Assembly: GCA_044238845.1 (NCBI GenBank)
Contig: JBIICN010000020.1
Coordinates: 1 to 64,000, forward strand
Length of the DNA: 64,000 nt
Source: UBA4416 sp044238845
GTDB lineage: Bacteria > Bacteroidota > Bacteroidia > B-17B0 > Aurantibacillaceae
Direction of reading: 5' to 3'
The position numbers and the translations under genes were made by a program. Below, in pieces: positions 27,180-34,857 of the stretch. Under the pieces are notes generated by a model. That model was given only the letters and a program-made list of their open reading frames with translations. It searched no databases and had not been told where the DNA came from. The stretch's first letter is position 1; each line of letters starts with the position of its first letter.

Positions 27180-28166
27180 CTAAAATTTATAAGTAAAGCC
27201 TACTCCTAATACCTGTTTAAATTGTATATCAGGACCCATACTACCAGATTTATCTCCAGATGTTCTTAAGACATCAATATCATCGTCATAAATCAATTGC
27301 GTTGCTAAAGTAGCAGAAATATATTTATTGACTTTAAATGTTGTTAGTGTACTCCAGTTTACATCAACATTTTGAGGATTATTTAAATAGTTTGAGAATA
27401 ATTCTAACACTGTTTGAAATGTAATATTTTCCATCACTTTTGTTTGGTATTGCAATTTTAAATATGCTCCAAACTCTTCTCTATGTTTTAAATATCGTTG
27501 TGTAATAATGTTTGGATTATTTGCATCTCTAATTTCTTTTTGAACCCCAAAAGTTCCATATTTAGCTAAACTATCATCTTGAACAAAAGTAAATTTTCCA
27601 GTTAAAGGTGCAATAAATGCTGAAAAATTTGAGTTTGGTTTATAATCAAAACCCAAAGCCGCTAAACCATATCCTGGTGCCATAAATTTAGATATGTAAA
27701 CAGAATCATTTGGATAATTGTATCCATTAGTAAATTGTGTTCTAAAATCGGCTAAAGCCGTTGAATACCACTTTTTCGTGATTTGACGTCCAAATTTTGA
27801 AGAAAATTGAATTTTATCATCATTTTTCCACCATTTTTTTCTGTTACCTTGGTTAATAACACCATATCCTAATTCTAAATTATTATCCCATGTAATTTTA
27901 CCTTTTTTATATTTAGCAAAAACGTTGACTAAGCCAGCTAATGATACGGAGCTATTACCACCAGCAGACCAATTTGTTAAAGATACTTGTTGACCGTTTA
28001 ACGAAATAACACCACCTATATTCCATGATTTTAAAGGATCTGCTTTAATCGCAGCTAATTTGTCTGTTTCAGCTTGAAGTTTTGCCGCATCATCTTTAGT
28101 AATCTCTTGAGATGATCCATTGTAAGTTATCATCAGTAGAGATGCAAAATAAAAAAAATTCTTCAT
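27180..28166 (-). CDS. DUF3078 family outer-envelope protein
   Basis: 328 residues. Signal peptide of about 19 residues (YNGSSQ), then WNIGGVISLNGQQVSLTNWSAGGNSSVSL, a motif common to Bacteroidota DUF3078 proteins, and alternating beta segments with aromatic ends to a final GVGFTYKF. That ending is typical of outer-membrane barrels. The function is unknown. It follows DUF4835 on the same strand with its own promoter in the gap. Confidence 0.85.
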   Translation of the reverse strand: MKNFFYFASLLMITYNGSSQEITKDDAAKLQAETDKLAAIKADPLKSWNIGGVISLNGQQVSLTNWSAGGNSSVSLAGLVNVFAKYKKGKITWDNNLELGYGVINQGNRKKWWKNDDKIQFSSKFGRQITKKWYSTALADFRTQFTNGYNYPNDSVYISKFMAPGYGLAALGFDYKPNSNFSAFIAPLTGKFTFVQDDSLAKYGTFGVQKEIRDANNPNIITQRYLKHREEFGAYLKLQYQTKVMENITFQTVLELFSNYLNNPQNVDVNWSTLTTFKVNKYISATLATQLIYDDDIDVLRTSGDKSGSMGPDIQFKQVLGVGFTYKF

Positions 28167-28187
28167 GTTTTTTCACGTATAAGATGG

Positions 28188-28217
28188 CAAAACTAGTAAA
28201 AGAAATTATATCTCAAA
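28188..28217 (-). promoter_or_regulatory. Bacteroidota-type promoter of the DUF3078 gene
   Basis: On the minus strand: TTTG (28217-28214), 18 bases, TAGTTTTG (28195-28188). Exact consensus, 21 bases before the start codon. Confidence 0.65.
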
Positions 28218-28246
28218 CCAATAAAAGATAATTTAATTGTTAAAAT

Positions 28247-29146
28247 TTAGTTACCCTGAATTTTAAAATATTTATTTGAGTTAGCTGGATCAACTGTAGT
28301 AAGTGTTTCAACAATTTTAGCTTTTTCATCAGGAAATCCTTTCGAAAAAACATTAATTAATTCATCCGCTTTGGCATTAAAAAAAAGCTCCATGATAAAC
28401 GATGCTGGCCTATCCCTATATACTTTTAAAAGCAAATCTGTTGATTTCAATATTTCTTTTCTTCCTTCATCAGCTTTTTCATTCATAATGTCTAAACCTA
28501 AACGATGGTATTTATACATACATTCTCTTATTGGCTGAAAAACAGGTTGTAAAGCATTTTCAACTATCCAATATCTATTTTTATTACTTTCAAACGATTT
28601 CCATCCTGGTTCGCCAGTGCTTTGCGCATTTGACACTATTAATTGAGCTTTTTGAAAATACTCTGTCCCACCAAGATTTGAATAGGTATCATAATCATTA
28701 GCAAGAATAATATAAGAATAAAAAGCTAAAGTGGAAGTGAGGTTATTTGCAAATGTATTTAAATTAAAATCTAACTGTTGAAATTGTTGAAATTTGAAAA
28801 TAAAATTTTCGTCAATGTAATTTACAGTTGGCGAAAAATAAGAGCTTTTAAAAATTGGTCTTCTGCTTTGTATTTGTATAGTTGCTCTATATTCATCAGC
28901 ACTTAATTTCTGAACTACATTAACTAGTATAGAACAATCAATCCTTTCTGCAGTTGTAAAATTATCTTTTGTCCATTTTGTATTATTCATAAATTCAAAA
29001 ATGGCTTTTTGTAATTGGTCAAATATTTGCTTTTCTTGGGTTCCTTGTATTTGTGGTGAAACAACACTTACTTGGCAGTTTAATTCTTGCGAAAAGGAAA
29101 TTTTACCAATTACAAAAAAAAGAAATATATAAATGTATTTACGCAT
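28247..29146 (-). CDS. DUF4835 family protein
   Basis: 299 residues with signal peptide (GKISFSQ). ELNCQVSVVSPQIQGT at the mature start, a strongly conserved QLQKAIFEFMNNTKWT and YRATIQIQSRRPIFKSSY fit DUF4835. In Flavobacteria this gene directly follows coaBC, as here, where its ATG overlaps the coaBC stop by 8 bases. It is secreted to the periplasm or envelope. The function is unknown. RecN, which usually follows in related genomes, is not here; DUF3078 takes its place. Confidence 0.88.
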   Translation of the reverse strand: MRKYIYIFLFFVIGKISFSQELNCQVSVVSPQIQGTQEKQIFDQLQKAIFEFMNNTKWTKDNFTTAERIDCSILVNVVQKLSADEYRATIQIQSRRPIFKSSYFSPTVNYIDENFIFKFQQFQQLDFNLNTFANNLTSTLAFYSYIILANDYDTYSNLGGTEYFQKAQLIVSNAQSTGEPGWKSFESNKNRYWIVENALQPVFQPIRECMYKYHRLGLDIMNEKADEGRKEILKSTDLLLKVYRDRPASFIMELFFNAKADELINVFSKGFPDEKAKIVETLTTVDPANSNKYFKIQGN

Positions 29147-30344
29147 GTATTTTTAAATAATTTAAAGCAAAAATAACAATATCTTTCGCTACTTCTTGTT
29201 TACTTTTTAACTCAAAATTATACATTTTATTGTGTTTATCAATAATAGTTATTTTGTTAGTATCAACACCAAAGCCAGCACCTTTTTCTGTTGCGGAATT
29301 TGCAATTATAAAATCTAAATTTTTCTTTTTAATTTTCTCTTTAGCGTATTCTACGACATTATTAGTTTCTAAAGCAAAGCCTACTAAAAGCTGGTTGGTT
29401 TTTTGTTGCCCTAATGTTTCCAATATATCTTTTGTTTTTATTAGTTCAATAGAAAACTCGGAGTCCTTTTTTTTGATTTTTGAATCAGCAACATGTTTTG
29501 GTTTATAATCGGCCACAGCAGCAGATAAAACAGCAATATTTGAATTTAAAAATTGGTTTTGACAAGCAGTAAACATCTCGTCTGCACTTTCTACTTTAAT
29601 AACCGTAACCGATGTTTCAGATGGTTTTTGGTGCGAAGGACCTAAAACTAATGTAACCTCTGCTCCTAATTTGGCAAATTCATCTGCAATCGCTACACCC
29701 ATTTTTCCAGAAGAACGATTACCAATAAATCTTACTGGGTCGATGGCTTCGTAAGTTGGCCCAGCATTGACTAGTACTTTTTTGCCAGTTAAGGGTAAAT
29801 TATTTTCGAAATACTGATTTACAAATTGAATTATATTTTCAGGTTCAGCCATTCTGCCTTCTCCAACTAGGCCGCTCGCCAATTCTCCACTTTCGGCAGG
29901 AATAATAATGTTTTCGCTTTTGCGAAGTGTTTCAAGATTATGTTTAGTTGTTGTATGTTGATACATATCTAAATCCATAGCAGGAGCCACAAATACTTTA
30001 CAGCGTGCTGAAAGATAACAAGCGGTTACAATATTATCACAGATACCTGTCGCAAATTTGGCTAAGGTGTTTGCAGTTAATGGAGCTACAATCATAGCAT
30101 CTGCCCATTCGGCTAAAGCAACATGATTATTCCAATTATTATTAGCGTCAAAAAAATCTGTAATAACTTCGTTTTTACTTAAAACTGAAAGTGTTTTAGG
30201 TGTTACAAATTCTTCGGATGCTTTTGTCATGACTACTTTTACAATAGCACCTTCTTTAATTAATAAACGAACAAGGTGTGCGCATTTGTAGGCTGCAATT
30301 CCACCTGTAATGCCTAAAAGAATATGTTTGTTTTTTAAGGACAT
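29139..30344 (-). CDS. coaBC: Bifunctional phosphopantothenoylcysteine decarboxylase / phosphopantothenate-cysteine ligase
   Basis: Two successive steps of coenzyme A synthesis. The N-terminal FMN-dependent decarboxylase (about 1-175) starts KHILLGITGGIAAYK and has APLTANTLAKFATGI and FVAPAMDLDMY. The C-terminal ligase (about 185-400) has VLVNAGPTYEAIDPVRFIGNRSSGKMG and VGFALETNN. I place the start at the ATG 30344 (MSLKNKHI). A longer in-frame ATG at 30368 would run through the rpoZ terminator hairpin (coding MADGFLIY). It is cytosolic, between rpoZ and DUF4835. Confidence 0.95.
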   Translation of the reverse strand: MSLKNKHILLGITGGIAAYKCAHLVRLLIKEGAIVKVVMTKASEEFVTPKTLSVLSKNEVITDFFDANNNWNNHVALAEWADAMIVAPLTANTLAKFATGICDNIVTACYLSARCKVFVAPAMDLDMYQHTTTKHNLETLRKSENIIIPAESGELASGLVGEGRMAEPENIIQFVNQYFENNLPLTGKKVLVNAGPTYEAIDPVRFIGNRSSGKMGVAIADEFAKLGAEVTLVLGPSHQKPSETSVTVIKVESADEMFTACQNQFLNSNIAVLSAAVADYKPKHVADSKIKKKDSEFSIELIKTKDILETLGQQKTNQLLVGFALETNNVVEYAKEKIKKKNLDFIIANSATEKGAGFGVDTNKITIIDKHNKMYNFELKSKQEVAKDIVIFALNYLKIHA

Positions 30345-30351
30345 ATAAATT

Positions 30352-30388
30352 AAAAACCCATCTGCCAAAAAGGTGGATGGGTTTTTTT
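30352..30388 (-). terminator. intrinsic terminator between rpoZ and coaBC
   Basis: Arms AAAAACCCATC (30352-30362) and GATGGGTTTTT (30376-30386), extended by TGCC / GGTG with two wobble pairs around an AAAAA loop. On the minus strand it ends in a T run, so it terminates bamD-rpoZ messages; it would also work on the plus strand. It ends 7 bases before the coaBC start at 30344. Confidence 0.85.
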
Positions 30389-30407
30389 ATTATTAATTTT
30401 AATAAAA

Positions 30408-30743
30408 TTAAATTTTAGTTTGTTGCTCTTTTGCAGGATTTCTATAATAAGTTTTATCTTCCAAAAATTCATTAATAGAAATTAAAGACGGTTTAGGTAA
30501 TTTTTCGTAAAATTTTGAGATTTCGATTTGCTCTCTGTTTTCAAAAATTTCTTCTAAGTTATCAGAATGACTAGCAAACTCAGCTAATTTAGCTGATAAT
30601 TCTTCTTTCATTTCAGAACTAATTTGGTTAGCACGTTTAGAAATAATAGAAATTGACTCGTAAATATTTCCAGTTGGTCCATCAAATCTTCTGATATCGC
30701 GTGTTACTGTACTTGGCTCTGCGTTTGTTTTTTTAAAATCCAT
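30408..30743 (-). CDS. rpoZ: DNA-directed RNA polymerase omega subunit (Bacteroidota type)
   Basis: 111 residues. TGNIYESISIISKRANQIS carries the omega-like core (residues about 25-45) and is followed by the Bacteroidota-specific tail NLEEIFENREQIEISKFYEKLPKPSLI. Omega helps assemble the beta' subunit of RNA polymerase. It sits 6 bases after bamD, with which it is surely co-transcribed, and a strong terminator follows. The combination bamD-rpoZ-coaBC is conserved in the phylum. Confidence 0.92.
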   Translation of the reverse strand: MDFKKTNAEPSTVTRDIRRFDGPTGNIYESISIISKRANQISSEMKEELSAKLAEFASHSDNLEEIFENREQIEISKFYEKLPKPSLISINEFLEDKTYYRNPAKEQQTKI

Positions 30744-30749
30744 CTTTAA

Positions 30750-31547
30750 CTATTTATTTATATTACTTTTCATTTTAACACAACTCTCATAAACAGATTC
30801 TGCTTTTGATAAATAGGTGCTTTTAGGGTACAAATCTACTAATTTTAAATAACTTTCCATAGCTAAATTTAATCTTTCTAACTTTTTGTTTTCCAGACTG
30901 TTAATCGCAAGAAGGTAATATGAGTTTTCAATAACAAATAAAATCTCATCAATATGATTAGATTCAGGAAAATCTTTAACAAAATTTTGGCCTGATGCAA
31001 TAGCTGCTTTATAATCACTAATATTAAAATATTGATTGGTTATATCAAGTTCTTTTTGTTCTAGTTTTCCTCTTAAAATATCATTTATTTTATTGCAAGA
31101 ATCAATACGAGTACTTTCTGGATATAAATCAATGAAATTTTGTAATTCAGCCATGGCATTTTTAGTGTCGGTTTGATCTAATTTATATACTGGCGAATTT
31201 AAATAATAACAATATGCGTTCATAAACAAACATTCTTCGGCATGTTTACCAGAAGGAAAACTTCTAACATAGTTTTTAAAATGGTATTGTGATAAACTAT
31301 AATCTCCTTGGTAATAATTACAATACGAGAAATAGTAATAAATTTCTTCTGCTTTGTCAGAGCCTTTATAAACAGGTATCAATTCTTCAAACAAGGCAGA
31401 CGCTTTAACGTAATTTCCTTTTTGATAATATTGATTAGCACGTTCTAATTTAAGTTCGTAATTGGAGCTTTTTAGAAGTCGATTATAACCATCACAACTT
31501 ACCAATAGAATGGAAAAAAGAACAATATATAAACTTAGTTTTTTCAA
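30750..31547 (-). CDS. bamD: Outer membrane assembly lipoprotein BamD
   Basis: 265 residues with a lipoprotein signal whose Cys18 follows LLVS. Several TPR units (about 30-210: RANQYYQKGNYVKASALFEELI, YYQGDYSLSQYHFKNYVRSFP). BamD is the essential lipoprotein of the outer-membrane beta-barrel assembly machine, facing the periplasm. The start is a TTG at 31547, since no ATG is available and it gives the expected MKKL start. A TATCTTTG box (31562-31555 on the minus strand) ends 7 bases before the start codon, so the mRNA may be leaderless. Confidence 0.93.
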   Translation of the reverse strand: MKKLSLYIVLFSILLVSCDGYNRLLKSSNYELKLERANQYYQKGNYVKASALFEELIPVYKGSDKAEEIYYYFSYCNYYQGDYSLSQYHFKNYVRSFPSGKHAEECLFMNAYCYYLNSPVYKLDQTDTKNAMAELQNFIDLYPESTRIDSCNKINDILRGKLEQKELDITNQYFNISDYKAAIASGQNFVKDFPESNHIDEILFVIENSYYLLAINSLENKKLERLNLAMESYLKLVDLYPKSTYLSKAESVYESCVKMKSNINK

Positions 31548-31554
31548 GCGAATG

Positions 31555-31562
31555 CAAAGATA
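31555..31562 (-). promoter_or_regulatory. -7 box (TATCTTTG) of the bamD-rpoZ operon
   Basis: Exact TAnnTTTG on the minus strand, 7 bases before the TTG start of bamD. No -33 TTG at the right distance. Confidence 0.45.
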
Positions 31563-31671
31563 ATTTTTAATATGAAATTTAAAGAGTTTATTTGTTAAAG
31601 AAAGTTAGTTGAAAAGATTTGATGTTTTGAATTTAAACTATTCTCATTTAAAAATTCAATTATAGTAACGT

Positions 31672-34600
31672 CTATTTCTTTCTCTTAAAACTAATATTTC
31701 CCAAAAGGTCAAGTGCTTTTTTAAATACATCAAAATAAAGCATAACCATTAAAGAAATACTCATTAACCAAATAACAGATATATTAAACCAATAAGTTGG
31801 TATTAAGTTACCCATAAAACGTTTATTTGGGGCGTAAAAATGAGCCGAGCCAAAATTAGATTCAGTGGGATCTAAATAAATAGGCTCAATACGTTGAATT
31901 AATCTTCCATTGTGCTCCAAGCATCTGTCTCCTAAATCATTGCTATTTAACATAAATTGATCTAAAGCTTCATTGGTATAGTCATCTTTAAGTTCGATAA
32001 ATTTATCGTTACCTAATTTCTTAATTAATTTTTGAGTGACCTCATCTTCTTGTTTTCTTGCTTTATTTTCAAAATTAATATAATGTTCATTAATTTTTGC
32101 TAAAAATTGTTTTAGTGATAAGGCAATAGCAGGTGTATAATCATTAGCATTTAATTGATCAATGCCTTCAAATTTGTATTTGTTTTTTAAATACGCTTGT
32201 TCTTTTAGCAACTCATTTTTTAATAAGATAAAATCTCTTTCTAGCTCTTGAATATTCGTTTTTTCTTTTAACTCATTATCAATTTTAACCATTTTGTTTT
32301 GAAGTTTCGGAATCCAATACACTTTTTTATAAGAGGAAATACTTATTGCTTTTTCAAATTTATAATAGTTTTTTTGGTACTTGTTAGCTTTAAATTGATT
32401 AACAGCTAAGGCTTCAAATGCCCAGCGACTTGCCATCATTTCACCAACTACAGGAACACCACCTTGTTTTGCAAGTACTGGATTTAATTTATCAAATTTA
32501 ACAACTACGCCAGCTAATAATAATTGTGGGATAATTAAAAATGGAATAGAAATGTATATAGTAACTGCACTATTAAATGCACTCGAAATATTTAATCCCA
32601 GCATATTAGCAAAGCACGAGGCTGAAAATAAAACCATCCAATAATCGGTAAACATACCATTTACCCCCATGATTAAGTTACCAACTACCACAAACATAAA
32701 TGTTTGTATGGCAGATAAAGTAAACATAATGATAATCTTACTCCATAAATAACTGCCTTTACTTAAATTCAAAAAAGACTCACGTTTACGGATTTTTCTA
32801 TCTCTTATAATTTCCTCAGCAGAAACAGTTAAACCTATAAATAATGCTACAACAACCGACATGAACATATAGGCCGGCACATTTTCATTTTCTCTAAAAA
32901 AATATCCCTTGGTATTGTTGGCATCTGTATTATAAAAACGAATTAATGCTGCTAATACAAAAGCCAAAGCAGGCGCTTCAATTAAGTTTATTAATAAATA
33001 TTGAGTATTGGTTAATTTACTTAGTATATCTCTTGTAATAAATACTTTAAATTGTTTAAATGCACCTGGTATTTTAAAAATAGCTTCAGGTATCTCGTCT
33101 TGATGCTTGATATCACCAATGGTTGATTCTATTTTCTCAACATAACTTTTATTCCATTCAGCCGGACTTGTTTTACGATTGTGTGTTAAGTTACCGTACT
33201 CATCCAATACTTTACTTTCAATGATATTGAAAATTAATTCAGGATTAACGTTACCACAGTTCCAACATTCGCTTTCTTCGGCATTAACATGTTGTACTAA
33301 TGTTTTGAAGTAAGAAACAGCATCTACTGGATTTCCATAATAAATTGGATAGCCACCAACATCTAAAATTTGAAGTTTATCAAACATTTTAAAAATGTCG
33401 GAAGAAGGTTGATGAATAACTACAAATATTAATTTTCCTTTTAAAGATAATTCTTTTAAAAGGTCCATAATGTTTTCAGAGTCACGAGATGATAAACCAG
33501 AAGTAGGCTCATCAACGTATAAAACGGATGGTTCACGAATTAACTCTAAACCAATGTTTAAACGTTTACGCTGCCCACCCGAAATTGTTTTTTCTAAAGG
33601 CGAACCTACTTTTAAATCTTTTGTTTCAGATAAGCCTAAATCCGCTAACAAAGCATGACATTTTTTAGCAATTTCCTCATCTGTTAAGTTTCCAAAACAT
33701 AATTTAGCATTATAAAATAAGTTTTGGTAAACCGTTAACTCTTCGATTAATAAATCATCTTGAGTAACATGACCAATAACACCTTCTACAAATTTCTTTT
33801 CAACATGGATGTTTTTTCCGTTAATTAAAACTTGCCCGCCACTTGGCACTTCAACTCCGTTTAATACATTTAACAAAGTTGATTTACCAGCACCTGAGCC
33901 ACCCATAATTCCAATTAATTTTCCGCTTTCTTCACGAATATTAATATTACGTAAGCCTAATTTTCCGCCTTTAAATTTATATTCAATATTTTTTGCTTCA
34001 AACGAAATTCTTGCTTTAGAGCTATCAGCTAAGAAACGACCAATAATATCGCTGTAATAAATCGGTTTCACTCTCGAATTTCTTAATGATGAACCAGGAG
34101 TTAAAATGTGAATGCGGTCTTTTGAAATACCTTGTCCGTTTAATTGTAATTCGATGTTACCGTAAATACGCAAGGCGTACATTCCAACACTATCAATCTG
34201 TATAACACGAACATCAGAAGTTAATGTGTCACAATAAATATGTTTGCAAGAATTTTCATAACCATTTTCTTTATTACTAATAACAAGAATGTTTGGTGTA
34301 TTAGGAATCTTCTCTGCGGTATCTTCAACAAAAGCTCGTAACTGATTAAACTCTTCGTTTGAAATGTTAAATGTATCCGCCACTGTGATTACAAATTCAT
34401 TCTCTTGTTCCGAAATTTCATCAGAAGAATAAATGAATTCAAGTAAACGAATTAAAACGATAATTTTTTGAGGTTGCTCTAACTCTTGATTAATTTGAGT
34501 GCAAATTTTTAATACTTTAACTGAGTTTAATGATGTACGTTTTGCTGAACCGTCTTTTTTCTTAGAACCAGCTTGTTGAGCTTCGATAAATTCATCAAAA

Positions 34601-34746
34601 ATTACTAAGTATTTTTCTACTTGTTCTTTATTTAATTGTTGTTTTAAGAAAGACTCAACAATAGAACGACCTGTATTGCTAATTCCATCAACTTTAGCGA
34701 TGATGGCAAACATTTGCATTAGGGCTCGAAGTATTCGTTCACTCAT
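31672..34746 (-). CDS. ABCG-type ABC transporter with an N-terminal TerB-like domain
   Basis: 1024 residues. N-terminal helical region about 1-145 (LMQMFAIIAKVDGISNTGRSIVESFL) resembles TerB/DjlA-N domains. A small beta-rich segment follows at about 180-235. The ATPase is ABCG-like: Walker A GGSGAGKST at 282-290, SGGQRKRLNIGLEL signature, VDEPTSGLSS, HQPSSDIF. The membrane domain (about 570-800) carries most of the helices. It is interrupted by a long soluble stretch (about 790-970) before the last helix at about 985-1005. The direction and substrate are unknown. It is transcribed alone, divergent from the helicase. Confidence 0.85.
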   Translation of the reverse strand: MSERILRALMQMFAIIAKVDGISNTGRSIVESFLKQQLNKEQVEKYLVIFDEFIEAQQAGSKKKDGSAKRTSLNSVKVLKICTQINQELEQPQKIIVLIRLLEFIYSSDEISEQENEFVITVADTFNISNEEFNQLRAFVEDTAEKIPNTPNILVISNKENGYENSCKHIYCDTLTSDVRVIQIDSVGMYALRIYGNIELQLNGQGISKDRIHILTPGSSLRNSRVKPIYYSDIIGRFLADSSKARISFEAKNIEYKFKGGKLGLRNINIREESGKLIGIMGGSGAGKSTLLNVLNGVEVPSGGQVLINGKNIHVEKKFVEGVIGHVTQDDLLIEELTVYQNLFYNAKLCFGNLTDEEIAKKCHALLADLGLSETKDLKVGSPLEKTISGGQRKRLNIGLELIREPSVLYVDEPTSGLSSRDSENIMDLLKELSLKGKLIFVVIHQPSSDIFKMFDKLQILDVGGYPIYYGNPVDAVSYFKTLVQHVNAEESECWNCGNVNPELIFNIIESKVLDEYGNLTHNRKTSPAEWNKSYVEKIESTIGDIKHQDEIPEAIFKIPGAFKQFKVFITRDILSKLTNTQYLLINLIEAPALAFVLAALIRFYNTDANNTKGYFFRENENVPAYMFMSVVVALFIGLTVSAEEIIRDRKIRKRESFLNLSKGSYLWSKIIIMFTLSAIQTFMFVVVGNLIMGVNGMFTDYWMVLFSASCFANMLGLNISSAFNSAVTIYISIPFLIIPQLLLAGVVVKFDKLNPVLAKQGGVPVVGEMMASRWAFEALAVNQFKANKYQKNYYKFEKAISISSYKKVYWIPKLQNKMVKIDNELKEKTNIQELERDFILLKNELLKEQAYLKNKYKFEGIDQLNANDYTPAIALSLKQFLAKINEHYINFENKARKQEDEVTQKLIKKLGNDKFIELKDDYTNEALDQFMLNSNDLGDRCLEHNGRLIQRIEPIYLDPTESNFGSAHFYAPNKRFMGNLIPTYWFNISVIWLMSISLMVMLYFDVFKKALDLLGNISFKRKK

Positions 34747-34841
34747 AATATTTTAATTAAAGCGTTTGTTACAAATTAAGTAGGCAAGATACTAAATATT
34801 AACTATTTAACAAATAAACATCAGATATTTTACAAATTGAT

Positions 34842-34849
34842 TAATTTTG
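34842..34849 (+). promoter_or_regulatory. -7 box (TAATTTTG) 8 bases before the helicase ATG
   Basis: Exact TAnnTTTG; the box-to-ATG gap of 8 bases suggests a very short or absent leader. Confidence 0.4.
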
Positions 34850-34857
34850 TATAACAA

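Noticed and set aside
29139..30368. Longer coaBC start at 30368
   Set aside because: The extra residues MADGFLIY are coded by the terminator hairpin of rpoZ.
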